A DNA stretch of 64,000 bases. It comes from Paractinoplanes abujensis. GTDB taxonomy: Bacteria > Actinomycetota > Actinomycetes > Mycobacteriales > Micromonosporaceae. The translations under genes and the position numbers were made by a program. Positions 18,086-27,378 of this stretch are shown here, piece by piece (positions within the stretch are counted from its first letter, which is position 1; each line of letters starts with the position of its first letter). The notes below the pieces were generated by a model, which was not told the DNA's origin, did not search any database, and worked only from the letters and a program-made list of their open reading frames with translations. The stretch is taken from NCBI RefSeq assembly GCF_014204895.1, contig NZ_JACHMF010000001.1, forward strand, positions 2,356,001 to 2,420,000. Direction: 5' to 3'.

Positions 18086-18817
18086 ATGACGTACGGCCCG
18101 TCGATGGCGGCCGCCTACGACCGCGGGCGCGGCCTTCGCCCGGCGGACGTCGAGCGGTGGATGGTCGCGGCCCGGCCCTACCTGCCGACCGGCGACGGGT
18201 GGATCCTGGACCTCGGGGCCGGCACCGGCCGGTTCACCGCCGCCCTGACGCGGATCAGCGGGGCGCGAGTCGTCGCCTGTGAGCCGGCGGCGGCCATGCG
18301 CGCGGTCCTGCGGGAGAACCTTCCGCACGCCCCGGCTGTCGGCGGCGTGGCCGAGGCGGCCCCGTTCGCGGCCGATGTCTTCGACGCGGTGTGGGCCTCA
18401 CAGATGATCCATCACGTCGGTGATCCGGCGGCCCTGGCGGCGGAGCTGCGCCGCATCCTGCGGCCGGAGGGTCACCTGCTGATCCGGGGCGGTTTCGGGC
18501 CGGTGCAGGACATCCCGTTGTACCGCTGGTTCCCGCAGGCCTGGGCCGACGGGACCGCCGCGCGGCTGGGCCTGGACCGGATCACCGGCGTGCTGGGCGA
18601 GGCCGGTCTCGTCATGGTGGAGCACCGCCAGGTCGAGCAGACCTTCGCGGAGACCGCGGACGAGCTCGTCGGCAAGGCGAGCACCCGGTCGCTGAGCCCG
18701 CTGGCCGCCCTGCCCGACCAGATCTTCCAGGCCGGGCTGGCGCAGCTGCGGCAGGACGCCGTCGACGAGCCGATCGTCGAACGGCTCGATCTCGTCGTCT
18801 TCCGGGCCGGGGTCTAA
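18086..18817 (+). CDS. Class I SAM-dependent methyltransferase
   Basis: A 243-residue methyltransferase of the UbiE/Methyltransf_11 type. Motif I is ILDLGAGTGRFTAAL, motif II lies around ACEPAAAM, and the post-motif FDAVWASQMIHHV and LRRILRPEGHLLI follow in order. The substrate is unknown. The ATG at 18086 is fixed by a GGAGGAG site seven bases upstream. Its stop codon shares four bases with the convergent LD-carboxypeptidase stop. Confidence 0.9.
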   Translation: MTYGPSMAAAYDRGRGLRPADVERWMVAARPYLPTGDGWILDLGAGTGRFTAALTRISGARVVACEPAAAMRAVLRENLPHAPAVGGVAEAAPFAADVFDAVWASQMIHHVGDPAALAAELRRILRPEGHLLIRGGFGPVQDIPLYRWFPQAWADGTAARLGLDRITGVLGEAGLVMVEHRQVEQTFAETADELVGKASTRSLSPLAALPDQIFQAGLAQLRQDAVDEPIVERLDLVVFRAGV

Positions 18818-19776
18818 CGCACCGCCGCTTCCAGCAGGGACAGCGAGCGCTCCCCCGCGTCCAGGGCGGCCCGGACGCCGACCGGCATCGGCAGGTTGGC
18901 GCCGGCGTGGCCGATGTCGACGTTGCCCAGGACACCGATGTCGCGGTCACCCAGCACGTCGAGAACGATCGTGCGCAGCGGTGTCTCGTCGAGCCCGCTG
19001 ATGTCCTGCGGGACGCCGACGACCATGCCGGCGATCCGGTCCAGGATGCCGCTGTGCCGCAGGACGTGCAGGTAACTCCACACGTACGAGGCCTGCCCGC
19101 CCAGCTCCTCCCAGAACAGCAGCGCGCCGTCGAACCGGTCGGGCGGCAGGCCGTACGGGGTGGCCTGCACCAGCGCGATGCGGTTGATCACGCCGCCGAT
19201 GAGGGGGCCTTCGGCCCGGCCGGGACGCCAGCACTCCCACGCCGAGCCCGGTGGCAGCGGGCCGAACGGGACCGGACTGGTCAGCAGCGTCGAGTAGACG
19301 GCCGACAGCGCATCCCGGCCGGGCAGCGACGGCCAGTAGCCACCGAAGCCGGGGACGGCCATGTCGCCATGAAAACCGGCCAGCCCCGTACGGGCGTAGA
19401 GCGCCAGATGCAGCAGCGAGATGTCGCTGTACCCGAGGATCGGCTTGGGGTCGGCGACGACCGCGTCGTAGTCGATCAGGTCGAGGTAGCCCAGCACCGT
19501 CTGCCCGCCGTCCAGCGCGACCACGGCGCGCACCGAGGGGTCGCGCAGGAGTGTGTTCAGCTCGTGGGCGACCTCGCCGGGCCGGCCCGCACTCCACCAG
19601 CGCCGCCGTCCCTGCTCGACCAGCGGCGACAGGCGCACCCGGAAGCCCATCCGCTCGAAGACCGTGACGGTCTCCTCCACGTTGGACCGGTGCTCCGCCG
19701 ACAGCGGCCCGGACAGCGCCGCGATGACGACCAGGTCTCCCGGCGCCAGCGCCCGGGGTCGGAGGAGGCCAGGCAT
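18814..19776 (-). CDS. LD-carboxypeptidase / MccF-like S66 peptidase
   Basis: A 320-residue serine peptidase. The N-terminal LAPGDLVVIAALSGPLS, the nucleophile elbow ILGYSDISLLHLAL, the acidic LLFWEELG and the C-terminal NVDIGHAGANLPMPVG supply the Ser-Glu-His triad of family S66. Members cleave L,D-bonds in murein tetrapeptides or inactivate peptide-nucleotide antibiotics such as microcin C. LD-carboxypeptidase in murein recycling is the safer guess, but MccF-type self-immunity cannot be excluded. The ATG at 19776 is preferred to an upstream TTG-led extension. Confidence 0.88.
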   Translation of the reverse strand: MPGLLRPRALAPGDLVVIAALSGPLSAEHRSNVEETVTVFERMGFRVRLSPLVEQGRRRWWSAGRPGEVAHELNTLLRDPSVRAVVALDGGQTVLGYLDLIDYDAVVADPKPILGYSDISLLHLALYARTGLAGFHGDMAVPGFGGYWPSLPGRDALSAVYSTLLTSPVPFGPLPPGSAWECWRPGRAEGPLIGGVINRIALVQATPYGLPPDRFDGALLFWEELGGQASYVWSYLHVLRHSGILDRIAGMVVGVPQDISGLDETPLRTIVLDVLGDRDIGVLGNVDIGHAGANLPMPVGVRAALDAGERSLSLLEAAVR

Positions 19777-19822
19777 CGGCCCAGTGTTCCGGGCCGATCG
19801 GCAGCACGCCACCGAGTTACCC

Positions 19823-19859
19823 GGACGCCCCGGGAGCAGCGCAGGCTCCCGGGGCGTCC
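19823..19859 (-). terminator. Terminator of the beta-galactosidase operon
   Basis: GGACGCCCCGGGAGC at 19823-19837 pairs perfectly over 15 bases with 19845-19859, leaving a seven-base loop. It starts 20 bases beyond the GH42 stop codon in the direction of transcription. Confidence 0.85.
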
Positions 19860-19878
19860 AGCCCGCCTGAGCTGGGAC

Positions 19879-21855
19879 TCAGGCGCGGAGCACCGCCACT
19901 CCCCTGGCGGTGAGAGTGCGGTCGGGCCCGCCCAGGGCGGTGATGTCGACCGGATCCTCGGTGCGGTTGACGACGAAGCGGGTGTCCCCACGGACCGCGA
20001 GCTCAACCCTGCCCCGCAGGTTTTCGGGCAGTTCGCTGGTCACGCCGGCCCGGGCCAGCAGGTCGCCCAGCACGGGGGCCAGCCCGTCGGGGCCGAGTCG
20101 GGTGGAGACGTACGCCGCCGAGCCGGTGCCCGCGGAGCGCCGCGTGATGGCGGCCCGGCCCGCCTGGTCGCCGGTCTTGTAGGTGGCCAGCACGGTCGTG
20201 TCGGCGGCGACCACGTCGATCCGGTCGGTCCACAGCGTGCCGGTCAGGCCGTTGTCGAGTTCGGCCGTGTCGCCGTCGAGCAGCGGGCCGAACTCCTCGA
20301 TGCGGATGCCGAGCAGGTCGCGCAGCGCGCCGGGGTAGCCGCCGAGCCAGGCGTGGTCGCGCTCGTCCACGATCCCCGAGAAGTACGTGGTGATCAGGTG
20401 CCCGCCGGCGGCGACGAACGACTCGAGACGGGCGGCCAGCGCGGACGGCACCACGTGCAGCACCGGCGCGACCACGACGTCGTAGCGCGACAGGTCGGCC
20501 GCGACGGGCACGACATCGGCCCGTACGCCCAGGTCGAGGAACGCCGTGTACCAGTCCAGCGCCTCCTGCCGGTACCGAAGCGAAGCCGACGGGTGCGAGT
20601 CCTGCTCGACCGCCCACCACGAGGTCCAGTCGAACAGGATGGCCGCTTTCGCCGGCGTACGGGCGACGCCCGCGACGTCGGCCAGCGAGCGCAGGGTCGC
20701 GCCCAGTTCGGTCACGTCGCGGAACAGCTGCGAGGACGTGCCCGCGTGGGGAACCATCGCCGAGTGGTACTTCTCGGCCCCGGCCCGGGACTGCCGCCAC
20801 TGGAAGAAGCAGACCGCGTCGGCGCCGTGAGCCACGTGGGTGAGCGCGTCGCGGGCCAGCTCGCCGGGCTTCTTGGCCAGGTTGATCGGCTGCCAGTTGA
20901 CCGCGCTGGTCGAGTGCTCCATCAGGAACCACGGCTGCCCGCCGGCGAGGTTGCCGGTCAGGTTGGCCGAGAACGACAGCTCGTCCAGGGTCTGCCGGCC
21001 GGGCAGGCGGTAGTGATCGTTGGACACGAAGTCGACCTCGGCCGCCCAGTCCGCGTAGTCCATGCCCTTGGTCTCGCCCATGACCATGAAGTTGGTCGTG
21101 ACCGGGATGCCGGGCGTGATCTCGCGCAGCGCCGCTTTCTCCAGGCGCAGGTAGTCCTTGAGCGCGTCGGACGAGAATCGCTTGAAGTCGAGCTGCTGAC
21201 CCGGGTTGGGGTGCGTCGCCGCCTGGCGAGGGGGCAGGATCTGCTCGAAGTCGGTGTACCACTGCGACCAGAACGCGGTGCCCCACGCCTCGTTGAGCGC
21301 GTCGACGGTCGTGTAGCGGTCGCGCAGCCAGGTACGGAACGCGGCCGCGGCGTCGTCCGAGTAGTCGTAGACGTTGTGGCACCCCAGCTCGTTGCTGACG
21401 TGCCAGGCCACGACGGCCGGGTGGTCTTTGTAGCGCTCGGCCATGGCCCGGACCAGCCGCAACGCGTACGTCCGGAAGATCGGCGAGGTCGGCCGCCACT
21501 GCTGACGGCCGCCCGGCCAGATGACGTTGCCCTGCCGGTCCACGGGGAGGATCGAGGGGTGCTTGGTCGTCAGCCACGGCGGCGGCGAGGCCGTCGCCGT
21601 GGCCAGATCGACTGAGATCCCGTTGGCGTGCAACAGGTCGATCGCCTCGTCGAGCCAGCCGAAGTCGTACCGGCCCTCGGCGGTCTCGAGCTTGGCCCAC
21701 GAGAAGATGCCGAGCGAGACGATGGTGACGCCGGCCTCGCGCATGGCGCGCACGTCGTCGTCCCAGACCTCGCGGGGCCACTGCTCGGGGTTGTAATCCG
21801 CGCCGTACTCCAACCGGGGTTCACCGGCGCGGCGCAGCCAACGGGGGTTTGACAC
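19879..21855 (-). CDS. GH42 beta-galactosidase
   Basis: A 658-residue cytoplasmic glycosidase with no signal peptide. It begins with YGADYNPEQWP, the family opening; the acid/base Glu about 156 is in HVSNELGCH and the nucleophile Glu about 313 in FLMEHSTSAVNWQP. A trimerisation domain and a small beta domain follow. It hydrolyses terminal beta-galactosides imported by the ABC transporter encoded just upstream (11-base gap). The GTG start at 21855 has GGAG five bases before it. The operon is under the LacI repressor at 25191. Confidence 0.95.
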   Translation of the reverse strand: MSNPRWLRRAGEPRLEYGADYNPEQWPREVWDDDVRAMREAGVTIVSLGIFSWAKLETAEGRYDFGWLDEAIDLLHANGISVDLATATASPPPWLTTKHPSILPVDRQGNVIWPGGRQQWRPTSPIFRTYALRLVRAMAERYKDHPAVVAWHVSNELGCHNVYDYSDDAAAAFRTWLRDRYTTVDALNEAWGTAFWSQWYTDFEQILPPRQAATHPNPGQQLDFKRFSSDALKDYLRLEKAALREITPGIPVTTNFMVMGETKGMDYADWAAEVDFVSNDHYRLPGRQTLDELSFSANLTGNLAGGQPWFLMEHSTSAVNWQPINLAKKPGELARDALTHVAHGADAVCFFQWRQSRAGAEKYHSAMVPHAGTSSQLFRDVTELGATLRSLADVAGVARTPAKAAILFDWTSWWAVEQDSHPSASLRYRQEALDWYTAFLDLGVRADVVPVAADLSRYDVVVAPVLHVVPSALAARLESFVAAGGHLITTYFSGIVDERDHAWLGGYPGALRDLLGIRIEEFGPLLDGDTAELDNGLTGTLWTDRIDVVAADTTVLATYKTGDQAGRAAITRRSAGTGSAAYVSTRLGPDGLAPVLGDLLARAGVTSELPENLRGRVELAVRGDTRFVVNRTEDPVDITALGGPDRTLTARGVAVLRA

Positions 21856-21866
21856 TTTGACTCCAG

Positions 21867-23204
21867 TTACTTGACGGTGAAGCCCTGCTCGTTGCCGTAC
21901 TTGGCGGACTGGTCCTGCCAGGCCTTGAGACCGTCGGCCAGGGTGGTGCCGGAGACGTAGGCCTTGCCCGCGGTGTCGTTGAAGACGCTGTTCGAGTAGA
22001 CCTGGAAGGGCAGGTACGACCAGCCGGTGACGACGTTCTGCGCGGACTTGGCGAAGATCTCGTTGGCCTTCTGGCCGCCGAAGTACTCGAACTCGTCGCC
22101 CAGCCAGGCCGGGTCGGCCAGGGTCTTGCTGGTGGCCGGGAAGGCGCCGCCGTCGACGCGGATCTGCACGCCGTCGCCGTCGTTGGCGAACTTCAGGAAG
22201 CCGTACGCGAGCTCCTTGTTGGCACCCTTGTCCATGATCGACAGGGCGCTGCCGCCGTTCTCGGCGCTCGCGGTCTGGCCCGCGGTCCACTGCGGCAGCT
22301 CGGCCGCGCGCCACTTGCCCTTACCGGCCGGGGCGCTGGTGACGAAGTTGGCGGGCATCCAGGCGCCGGTGGCCACGGTGGCGATCGAGCCGTTGCCCAT
22401 GCCCTGGAACCACTGGTCGCTCCACGAGCTGACCGGGGCCAGCAGCTTCTCGCTGATCAGGGCCTGCCACACCTTGACGAACTCCTGCGAGCCCGCGTCG
22501 TTGAAGTTGATCGTGACGTTGGTGCCGTCGACCTGGTACGGCTTGCCGCCGGCCTGCCAGATGAGGCTGGTGGTCAGGCCCGCGTCGCCGGTGTCGTTGG
22601 TGATGTAGACCTTGGGGTCGGCGGCGTGCAGCTTACGGGCGGCCTCGAGGTACTCGGTCCACGTCTTGGGGACCTCGATCTTGTACTTGTCGAAGACTTC
22701 CTTGTTGTAGTACAGCGCCATCGGGCCGGAGTCCATGGGCAGGCCGTAGACGCCGCCGCCGGAGTTGACCGAGTTCCACGGGCCGGGGTTGAAGTCGGCC
22801 TTGAGGCTCTCCGCGCCGTACGACTTGAGGTCGGTCAGCGCCTTGCCGATGGCGAACTGCGGCAGCGCGTAGTACTCGATCTGCCCGACGTCCGGCACAC
22901 CCTTGCCCGCGGCGATCGCGTTCTGCAGGGCGGTGTATTGCTTGTCGCCGGTGCCCGCGTTGACCAGGTCGACCTTGACGTTCGGGTACTTCTCCTGGAA
23001 CTTCGTGACGACGTCCTTCAGCGTGGGCTCCCACGCCCACACCGTCAGGGTGCCGCCCTTCTCCAGGGCCGCGGTGACGTCGGCCTCGGAGACGCCTGAG
23101 CCGCCGGACGAGCCGGTGGACGAGTCGTCGCCGCCACCACCACAGGCGGCGAGGGCGAGGACGGCGGCCGAGGCAACGGCCGCCACCTTCAGAAATCGGG
23201 ACAT
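21867..23204 (-). CDS. ABC sugar-binding lipoprotein
   Basis: A 445-residue extracytoplasmic solute-binding protein. The signal sequence ends in the lipobox LAAC at about residues 18-21, followed by a Gly/Ser-rich tether and a two-lobed MalE/UgpB-type fold (LTVWAWEP, KFQEKYPNVKVDLVN, GLPMDSGPMALYYNKEVF, TWTEYLEAARKL). With the two permeases it should import a galactoside; no ATPase gene is in the operon, so a shared MsiK-like ATPase is presumed. An AGGG site precedes the ATG. Confidence 0.93.
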   Translation of the reverse strand: MSRFLKVAAVASAAVLALAACGGGGDDSSTGSSGGSGVSEADVTAALEKGGTLTVWAWEPTLKDVVTKFQEKYPNVKVDLVNAGTGDKQYTALQNAIAAGKGVPDVGQIEYYALPQFAIGKALTDLKSYGAESLKADFNPGPWNSVNSGGGVYGLPMDSGPMALYYNKEVFDKYKIEVPKTWTEYLEAARKLHAADPKVYITNDTGDAGLTTSLIWQAGGKPYQVDGTNVTINFNDAGSQEFVKVWQALISEKLLAPVSSWSDQWFQGMGNGSIATVATGAWMPANFVTSAPAGKGKWRAAELPQWTAGQTASAENGGSALSIMDKGANKELAYGFLKFANDGDGVQIRVDGGAFPATSKTLADPAWLGDEFEYFGGQKANEIFAKSAQNVVTGWSYLPFQVYSNSVFNDTAGKAYVSGTTLADGLKAWQDQSAKYGNEQGFTVK

Positions 23205-23233
23205 GTGCTGCCCTTTCAGAGCGGGAGGGTGAT

Positions 23234-24151
23234 TTATTCCTTGACGGAGCCGGCGGCCAGGCCGGACTGCCAGTAGCGCTGCAGCGATAGGAACGCCGCC
23301 AGCAGCAGGACGACGGTGATGAGCGAACCCGTGATGACCAGGTTGAAGACGGCCTCGCCGCCCGCGGTCGCGGCCTGCGCGTTCCACGAGTTCAGGCCGA
23401 CGGTCAGCGGATACCAGTCGGGGTTCTTCAGCATGATCAGCGGCAGGAAGTAGTTGTTCATGGTCGCGACCATGGTGAACAGCAGCGTGGTGACGATGCC
23501 GGGCATGAGCAGCGGCACGCTGAGGCGGAACAGCGTGCGGAACTCGCCGGCCCCGTCGACGCGGGCCGCCTCGAGCATCTCGGTCGGCACGGCCTGGGCG
23601 GCGAAGGTCCACATCAGGTACAGGCCGAACGGCGAGATCAGGGACGGGATGATCACGGCCCAGGGGGTGTTGGTCAGGCCCATCTTGCTGAACATCAGGA
23701 ACGTCGGCACGGCGAGCGCGGTCGGCGGGACGGCCACCGCGCCGATGACGATCGCGAAGACCGCCTTCTTGCCCACGAAGTCGAACTTGGCCAGGCCGTA
23801 GCCCGCGAGCAGGGCCAGGAACGTCGCCCCGCCCGCGCCGGCCACCACGTAGATCAGCGTGTTGCCGAGCCAGCGCAGGAAGATGCCGTCGTTGTACGTG
23901 AACGTGTCGGCGATGTTGCTGAACAGCGCGAACTTGCCGTCGTCGAACCACAGCCCGAACGAGCTGAACAGCCCGTCCTGCGTCTTGGTGGAGTTGATCA
24001 GCAGCCAGATCAGCGGGAACAGCGAGTACAGGGCGACCAGCGCGGTGAGCACGGTCAGCACGACGCTGCCCTGGCGGCGCGGCTTCTTCGACGACAGCGT
24101 GACCGGCTTCGCCGTACGGGTGGGGGTCTTCGGCACCGAAGTCGTCGTCAT
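23234..24151 (-). CDS. ABC sugar transporter permease (MalG type)
   Basis: A 305-residue inner-membrane protein with six predicted helices. The EAA loop reads EMLEAARVDGAGEFRTLFRLSVP in short pieces typical of carbohydrate-uptake family 1, and the C-terminus VKE is usual for MalG-type partners. Its ATG shares one base with the stop of the upstream permease, so translation is coupled. Its stop lies 29 bases before the lipoprotein gene. Confidence 0.93.
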   Translation of the reverse strand: MTTTSVPKTPTRTAKPVTLSSKKPRRQGSVVLTVLTALVALYSLFPLIWLLINSTKTQDGLFSSFGLWFDDGKFALFSNIADTFTYNDGIFLRWLGNTLIYVVAGAGGATFLALLAGYGLAKFDFVGKKAVFAIVIGAVAVPPTALAVPTFLMFSKMGLTNTPWAVIIPSLISPFGLYLMWTFAAQAVPTEMLEAARVDGAGEFRTLFRLSVPLLMPGIVTTLLFTMVATMNNYFLPLIMLKNPDWYPLTVGLNSWNAQAATAGGEAVFNLVITGSLITVVLLLAAFLSLQRYWQSGLAAGSVKE

Positions 24152-25056
24152 CAGAGGTCCTTCGTCCCGCGCAGCTGCACCACGTAGGCGACGATCATGG
24201 TGATCACGGCCATGATGACCGCGACCGCCGCTGAGTAGTTGATCTGCTGGCCCGAGAAGGTCAGCGAGTACGCGTAGAAGTTCGGCGTGAAGTACGTGGT
24301 GATCGCGTTGGGCGCCAGGTTGCGCAGGATGGCCGGCTCGTTGAAGAGCTGGAAGCTGCCGATGATCGAGAAGATCGTGGCGATGACCAGCGCGCCCCGG
24401 ATGGCCGGGAGCTTGATCGACCGGATGATCCGGATCTGGCCGGCACCGTCGATCGCCGCCGACTCGTACAGCGACTTCGGCACGACCTGCAGGGCCGAGT
24501 AGAAGATCAGCATGTTGTAGCCGATGAACGTCCAGGTCGTGATGTTGCCGATCGAGGCCAGGATGAGGCTGGGCTTGAGCGGGTCGGGCAGCGAGAGCCC
24601 GAGGGAGTCGTTGAGGTTGCCGATCAGACCGAACTGCGAGCCGTAGATGAAGCCCCACATCAGCGCGGCCACCACGGCCGGCACCGCGTACGGCAGGAAG
24701 ATCGACACCCGGAAGAAGCTCTTGCCGTAGAGCCGCCCGCTGTCCAGCGCCAGCGCCACCAGCAGGGCCAGGAACAGCATGATCGGCACCTGGACGACCA
24801 GGAACAGCCCGACCCGGCCGACACCTGACCAGAACTGCGAGTCCTGCAGCGCCTGGGTGTAGTTGTCCAGGCCGACGAACGCGTTACCGCCGATGAGCCG
24901 GTTGCGGTAGAGGCTCAGATAGATCGAGTACGCGATCGGGGCCAGGAAGACCAGCGCGAACACGATCATGAAGGGGCCGACGAACTGCCAGCCCTTGTAT
25001 GAGCGGCGCGCGGGCCGTGTCGCCGGCGGCGGTGCCGCGACCTGTGGAACTGCCAT
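24151..25056 (-). CDS. ABC sugar transporter permease (MalF type)
   Basis: A 301-residue inner-membrane protein with six helices; the EAA loop is SLYESAAIDGAGQIRIIR. It is the first gene of the galactoside operon. The 134 bases before it hold two operator-like palindromes, and the divergent gene encodes a LacI repressor. The start ATG is supported by the Pro/Ala-rich tail followed by the first helix at about residue 25. Confidence 0.93.
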   Translation of the reverse strand: MAVPQVAAPPPATRPARRSYKGWQFVGPFMIVFALVFLAPIAYSIYLSLYRNRLIGGNAFVGLDNYTQALQDSQFWSGVGRVGLFLVVQVPIMLFLALLVALALDSGRLYGKSFFRVSIFLPYAVPAVVAALMWGFIYGSQFGLIGNLNDSLGLSLPDPLKPSLILASIGNITTWTFIGYNMLIFYSALQVVPKSLYESAAIDGAGQIRIIRSIKLPAIRGALVIATIFSIIGSFQLFNEPAILRNLAPNAITTYFTPNFYAYSLTFSGQQINYSAAVAVIMAVITMIVAYVVQLRGTKDL

Positions 25057-25089
25057 CTGCCGTCATCCTGTCTTGCGGCTCAAACCGGG

Positions 25090-25103
25090 TGTTTACGCAA
25101 ACA
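25090..25103. promoter_or_regulatory. LacI-type operator 1
   Basis: TGTTTACGCAAACA, an inverted repeat with half-site TGTTTNCG. Its reverse complement is exactly operator 2. It lies 34 bases before the permease start and should block operon transcription when bound by the LacI protein encoded at 25191. Confidence 0.8.
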
Positions 25104-25155
25104 TGACACAGCAAGCTGTGTGTTCGACAATGTTTCGTCAGGTTCACCGGTGTGA

Positions 25156-25169
25156 TGTTTGCGTAAACA
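25156..25169. promoter_or_regulatory. LacI-type operator 2
   Basis: TGTTTGCGTAAACA, the reverse complement of operator 1, centred 66 bases from it and 22 bases before the LacI start. Six turns between the two would place them on the same DNA face, allowing a loop and autoregulation. An ACAGCAAGCTGT palindrome lies between them at about 25107-25118. Confidence 0.8.
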
Positions 25170-25190
25170 TGAGGGTGATAGTTTCACCAC

Positions 25191-26219
25191 GTGCAAGGAA
25201 CGTCAAGCAACCGCCCCCGGGGCGTTTCGATGGCCGACGTGGCCCGCCTAGCTGGGGTCTCCTCCCAGACAGTCAGCCGCGTGGCCAACGGCCACACGAG
25301 TGTGGTCGAGTCGACGCGGCGTCAGGTTCTGAACGCGATGCAACAGCTGGGTTATCGGCCCAACAGTGCCGCCCGCGCCTTGAAACGGGGGGAGTTTCGT
25401 ACTATCGGCGTCATTTTGTTCACCTTGGCGACGACGGGCAACAGCCGTACGGTCGAGGCGATCGCCGCCCAGGCCGCCCACGAGGGATACGCGATCACTC
25501 TGATCCCGGTGGCCATGCCGACCCAGGACGGCGTGCTGGGCGCCTTCACCCGCCTCGGTGAGCTGGCCGTCGACGGCGTCATCGTGATCATGGAAGTGCA
25601 CCTGCTGGACGCGGCCAACCTCACGCTGCCACCGGGCGTGCAGGTCGTGGTGGTCGACTCCGACGCCGGCGACCGGTACCCCGTGGTCGACACCGACCAG
25701 ACCGACGGCGCCCGCCAGGCCGTGCGCCACCTGCTCGACCTCGGCCACGACACGGTCTGGCACGTCACCGGCCCGGCCGAGTCCTTCTCCAGCGAACGCC
25801 GGGCACTGGCCTGGCGCACGGTCCTTCAGGACGCGGGCCGGGTCGTCCCACCGGTGCAGCGCGGCGACTGGTCGGCCCTGTCCGGATACGAGGCCGGCCT
25901 GCGCCTGGCCGCCGAGCCGACCTGCACGGCCATCTTCTGCGCCAACGACCAGATGGCCCTGGGCGTGCTGCGCGCCCTGCACGAACGCGGCCGCCGCGTG
26001 CCGCAGGACGTCAGCGTGGCGGGTTTCGACGACATCCCCGACGCCGCCTCCTACCTGCCCCCGCTGACCACGGTCCACCAGGACTTCGCCGAGGTCGGCC
26101 GGCAGTGCGTGCAGGGTCTGCTCGACCAGATCCGGCACCACACCCGCACCCCCGGCACGGTGCTGGTCCCCACCACGCTCGTCCAGCGGGCGAGCACGGC
26201 ACCCCCGCCGCGCCACTGA
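25191..26219 (+). CDS. LacI family repressor of the galactoside operon
   Basis: A 342-residue regulator. The N-terminal LacI helix-turn-helix (MADVARLAGVSSQTVSRVANG) and hinge helix (YRPNSAARAL) precede a periplasmic-binding-protein-like sensor ending in VSVAGFDDIPDA and LTTVHQDF. It is divergent from the uptake operon with two matching operators between, so the assignment as its repressor is strong. GTG at 25191 gives a short N-terminal extension; an in-frame ATG at 25230 (MADVARL) preceded by GGGG is an equally good start. The 240 bases after it contain no convincing gene. Confidence 0.93.
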   Translation: MQGTSSNRPRGVSMADVARLAGVSSQTVSRVANGHTSVVESTRRQVLNAMQQLGYRPNSAARALKRGEFRTIGVILFTLATTGNSRTVEAIAAQAAHEGYAITLIPVAMPTQDGVLGAFTRLGELAVDGVIVIMEVHLLDAANLTLPPGVQVVVVDSDAGDRYPVVDTDQTDGARQAVRHLLDLGHDTVWHVTGPAESFSSERRALAWRTVLQDAGRVVPPVQRGDWSALSGYEAGLRLAAEPTCTAIFCANDQMALGVLRALHERGRRVPQDVSVAGFDDIPDAASYLPPLTTVHQDFAEVGRQCVQGLLDQIRHHTRTPGTVLVPTTLVQRASTAPPPRH

Positions 26220-26461
26220 CCACGCCGCCGTCCCGGGCTTGCCCAAGGGGTGACACCGGTCGGCATGGGCAGCGTTCAACTCATGCCCGCACGGCGCTGC
26301 CCGTCTTCCTGCGGCCGTACCTGTTCATCCACTGGCCGCCCGGCAGCGACGGAGCCGAGGCCCGGCAGGCCCTGCTGGACGCGATCCTGCAACGTCAGGA
26401 GGAGGCGCCACCGATCGGCGCGTACATCTGATCCGGGCCGGCGGGCGGGTAGATTCCGCGC

Positions 26462-27349
26462 ATGTCCCGGGAACTGAGCGCTCGACTGCCCGCCGCGCCG
26501 GGGGTGTACCGGTTCCGGGACGCGGGCGGGCGGGTGCTCTACATCGGGCGGGCCACCAGCCTGCGCAGCCGCGTCGGGTCCTACTGGGGCGACCTGCGCG
26601 ACCGGCGGCATCTGCGGCGGATGGTCCCGCAGGTGGCGCGGGTCGAGGCGGTCGAGTGCGACTCCGTGCACGAGGCGGCGTGGCTGGAACGCAACCTGCT
26701 CGAACGGTCCAAGCCGCGGTGGAACCGGATCCGGGGCGGGCTGGAGGTGCCCGTCGGCATCCAGCTCGACGCGGCCGGGCCCCGCGTGGTGCACCTGCAC
26801 AGCCCGGGCGCGGCGGAATTCGGGCCCTACCTGGGCGGGGCGCAGGCGCGGCTCGCCGTGTCCGGGCTGGACCGGATCTTCCCGGTGCGCTACACGGGCG
26901 AGCGGCTCGACGGCGGGCTGCGCGACCTGGCCCGCGTCCGGGGCGTCAGCGTGCTCGACCGGCCCGCCTTCCTGACGGCCGTCGCGGCGGTGCTGCGCCG
27001 CCGGGCCGAGCAGACCCGAGCCGTACGGGACGGACTGGCCCTGCTGCGGGACCGGGCGTCCGCGAACCTGGCGTTCGAGCTGGCCGGGCGGATCCAGCAG
27101 GAACTCGGGGCGCTCGACTGGATCGTGGCCGAGCAGAAGGTGACCCAGCTGGTGGCGGGGGCCGACCACGACGTCTACGGGTGGGCCGGCGGGGTGCTGG
27201 TGCGGTTCCGGATGCGGCGCGGGCGGGTCGACGGGTGGGAGCAACGGGACAGCTCACTGGCCTCGGCCCGGCGATATCTGGAGCTGACGCCGGCGGAGTG
27301 GTCGGCCTTCGCGGAGCGCGGCGCGGAGCTGGCGCGGCGTCTGCGCTGA
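26462..27349 (+). CDS. GIY-YIG nuclease-domain protein, UvrC N-terminal-like
   Basis: A 295-residue protein. The first 90 residues are a GIY-YIG nuclease domain as in UvrC: PGVYRFRD, VLYIGRATSLRSRVGSYW and the catalytic Glu in EAAWLERNLL. The middle resembles the UvrC region that leads to its UvrB-binding segment (FELAGRIQQELGALDWIVAEQKV), but the RNase H-like second nuclease and the helix-hairpin-helix domains are absent. It is therefore a half-UvrC, functionally like the Cho nuclease, and may incise only 3' of a lesion. No uvr genes are adjacent. A small stem-loop follows the stop. Confidence 0.85.
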   Translation: MSRELSARLPAAPGVYRFRDAGGRVLYIGRATSLRSRVGSYWGDLRDRRHLRRMVPQVARVEAVECDSVHEAAWLERNLLERSKPRWNRIRGGLEVPVGIQLDAAGPRVVHLHSPGAAEFGPYLGGAQARLAVSGLDRIFPVRYTGERLDGGLRDLARVRGVSVLDRPAFLTAVAAVLRRRAEQTRAVRDGLALLRDRASANLAFELAGRIQQELGALDWIVAEQKVTQLVAGADHDVYGWAGGVLVRFRMRRGRVDGWEQRDSSLASARRYLELTPAEWSAFAERGAELARRLR

Positions 27350-27361
27350 CCGGGCGCAACC

Positions 27362-27378
27362 ACCGGGAACATCCCGGT
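27362..27378 (+). terminator. Small stem-loop after GIY-YIG gene
   Basis: ACCGGGA pairs with TCCCGGT around an ACA loop, 12 bases after the stop codon. It is short and lacks a U-run. Confidence 0.5.

Noticed and set aside
18907..21615. 902-residue plus-strand open frame
   Set aside because: Antisense to the LD-carboxypeptidase and GH42 genes, both strongly supported.
26250..26431. Short frame ending LFIHWPPGSDGAEARQ
   Set aside because: Too short, no clear start or family; could be a remnant, but I cannot support a gene.
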